From: Actinomycetota bacterium
GTDB lineage: Bacteria > Actinomycetota > Geothermincolia > Fen-727 > JAQURN01
NCBI GenBank assembly: GCA_028715585.1
Contig: JAQURN010000010.1
Location: 1-15,943 of the forward strand
Direction of reading: 5' to 3'
Length of the DNA: 15,943 nt
In this document: in pieces, positions 14,827 through 15,943 of the stretch
How positions within the stretch are numbered: the first letter of the stretch is position 1
Layout: every line of letters starts with the position of its first letter
Made by a program: the position numbers and the translations under genes
Notes under the pieces: generated by a model
What the model saw: only the letters and a program-made list of their open reading frames with translations
The model's database searches: none
Told to the model about the DNA's origin: nothing

Positions 14827-15876
14827 CTACACCGAGAGACTTTTGGAGTCGGCTTGAGCGATTTTAGTAGGAGCTCCTCCCTCTTCCATAGATTTCTGAG
14901 CCGCGGAAAGAACCCTAAGGACCAAAAGCCCATGCCTTCCATCCGTGAGAGGCTTTTCTCCTGTCTTTACGCAATCGAGGAAGTGCTCGCACTCGATTTT
15001 GAGTGGCTCATCCATCTCGATGTGGGGGACGATTTTTTCTCCGAAATGAAGCTTTATCTCTTCCTCATATCCAATTGCCACATCCTTTACCGCCGGATAG
15101 GCTTTCTTGTCGAAAATGCTCAGTTTTTCCTCGCTCATGTCATCGAGAACGAGCATCTGCTTGTCGGCTACCACGGTGAAGGAGCGGGTTTTAGAGGGAT
15201 CTAGCCAGGATACGTGCGTGTTCGCAATCCTCCCACCTGGGAAGGACATGGTAACAAATGCCACGTCTTCGATGCCTTCGTGTAGGAAAGACGCGCCCTT
15301 TGCGATGACTGTCTCCGGCTCCTCGCCGAAGAGATGGATTATGACCGAGATGTCGTGGGGGCAGAGGCTCCACAGGCAGTTTTCCCCTGTGCGAACCTTT
15401 CCCAGATTCAATCTTCTGGAGTAAGCGTAGAGGATTTCTCCAGCTTTTCCAGAGGAAAGGTAATCTTTCATGTAGCACACCGCGGGGTGGTACATCATGA
15501 GGTGCCCCACCATGAGGGTGAGATGGTTGGTTTCCGCGAGACGGACGAGCTCCTCCCCATCGCTTACCCTGGTGCATATGGGCTTTTCGACGAAAACGTG
15601 CTTTCCAGATTTAAGGGCGGCGCTTGCAAGGCTATAGTGGGTAACCGCGGATGAGGCTATCACCACAGCGTCAACCTCGTTGTCTTCGAAGAGGACATCG
15701 GGCTCGTCTACGAGCGATACCCCTGGGCATTTTTCCCTTGCTTCATCGAGCCTTGTTGGGTTCGAGTCGCAGATGTATTTGACTTTCGCGTTTTTCAAGG
15801 AAAGGAAGTTTCTAGCGAGGTTTGGTCCCCAGTAGCCGTAGCCCAATATTCCGATTATGGTTGGTTTTTCTTGCAA
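14827..15876 (-). CDS. wbpB: Gfo/Idh/MocA oxidoreductase, UDP-N-acetyl-hexosaminuronate 3-dehydrogenase-like (WbpB/WlbA), 349 aa
   Basis: NAD-dependent dehydrogenase, expected to oxidise C3 of UDP-GlcNAc-uronate. The Rossmann fingerprint is GILGYGYWGPNLARNF (G12-x-G14-x-x-G17). The family's EKP motif gives Lys98 in HVFVEKPIC, and His174 in CLWSLCPHDISVII is the second catalytic residue. GHLMMYHPAV and SRRLNLGKVRTGEN are the pattern I associate with the WlbA/WbpB branch rather than with inositol or glucose-fructose enzymes. The length is normal. The TTG start is supported by GAGGAG five to eight bases upstream, itself starting within the stop codon of the preceding dehydrogenase gene. The aminotransferase follows directly, which is the WbpB-WbpE pairing. 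Exact substrate remains inferred. Confidence 0.85.
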   Translation of the reverse strand: MQEKPTIIGILGYGYWGPNLARNFLSLKNAKVKYICDSNPTRLDEAREKCPGVSLVDEPDVLFEDNEVDAVVIASSAVTHYSLASAALKSGKHVFVEKPICTRVSDGEELVRLAETNHLTLMVGHLMMYHPAVCYMKDYLSSGKAGEILYAYSRRLNLGKVRTGENCLWSLCPHDISVIIHLFGEEPETVIAKGASFLHEGIEDVAFVTMSFPGGRIANTHVSWLDPSKTRSFTVVADKQMLVLDDMSEEKLSIFDKKAYPAVKDVAIGYEEEIKLHFGEKIVPHIEMDEPLKIECEHFLDCVKTGEKPLTDGRHGLLVLRVLSAAQKSMEEGGAPTKIAQADSKSLSV

Positions 15877-15885
15877 ATTCTCTCC

Positions 15886-15943
15886 TCAGCTGTGTTTCTT
15901 AAGAGCTCCGAGGGCGTTTCTGGTATCTACCACGGGCTTATTT
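15886..15943 (-). CDS. C-terminal end of a nucleotide-sugar (UDP-HexNAc) dehydrogenase, partial
   Basis: Too short for a normal gene search, but the minus strand at the right edge ends in frame with NKPVVDTRNALGALKKHS and a TGA at 15888-15886. VVDTRNAL is the characteristic C-terminal strand of the UDP-glucose/UDP-GlcNAc/UDP-ManNAc 6-dehydrogenase family. A WbpA-type UDP-GlcNAc 6-dehydrogenase would supply exactly the uronate that the next gene, nine bases downstream, uses. Which member of the family it is cannot be decided from 18 residues. Confidence 0.72.
   Translation of the reverse strand, partial: NKPVVDTRNALGALKKHS

Overview
The window is a stretch of a cell-surface polysaccharide (capsule, exopolysaccharide or O-antigen-like) biosynthesis locus from a bacterium, most likely an uncultivated one known from metagenomes. 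The best taxonomic hint is the repeat family in the large secreted protein at 3259-5706 (WYLAEG...FEEW...ERPMY). From memory, similar repeats are frequent in secreted proteins of deep-branching Actinomycetota. Many TTG and GTG starts and moderate GC fit this but do not prove it.

Layout. 2-450: tail of an unidentified gene whose 3' end looks disturbed by a 191-bp unit between 14-bp direct repeats. 443-3184: two GT-B glycosyltransferases on +. 3259-5706: a secreted glycoside-hydrolase-like protein whose TIM barrel is interrupted by four tandem repeats of about 105 residues. 5720-6118 (-): a small membrane-anchored coiled-coil protein of unknown function. 6203-8732 (+): a family 2 glycosyltransferase translationally overlapped with a Wzx-type flippase. 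8729-11071: an AT-richer divergent pair, a GT4 glycosyltransferase (-) and a TupA-like ATP-grasp protein (+), around a 270-bp spacer with repeats and a promoter that seems to give a leaderless mRNA. 11114-15943 (-): one compact operon, read right to left: the end of a nucleotide-sugar dehydrogenase, a WbpB/WlbA-like dehydrogenase, a WbpE/WlbC-like PLP aminotransferase, and two GT4 glycosyltransferases.

How it fits together. The operon at the right would oxidise a UDP-HexNAc to its uronate, oxidise C3 and transaminate it, giving a 2,3-diamino-uronic sugar nucleotide. The six glycosyltransferases would assemble a repeat unit on a lipid carrier and the flippase would export it. The TupA-like protein could place an amide-linked group on uronic carboxyls, and the secreted hydrolase-like protein could trim or bind the polymer outside. 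No polymerase (Wzy), initiating phosphoglycosyltransferase, chain-length regulator or N-acetyltransferase is visible here, so the locus probably continues beyond both ends.
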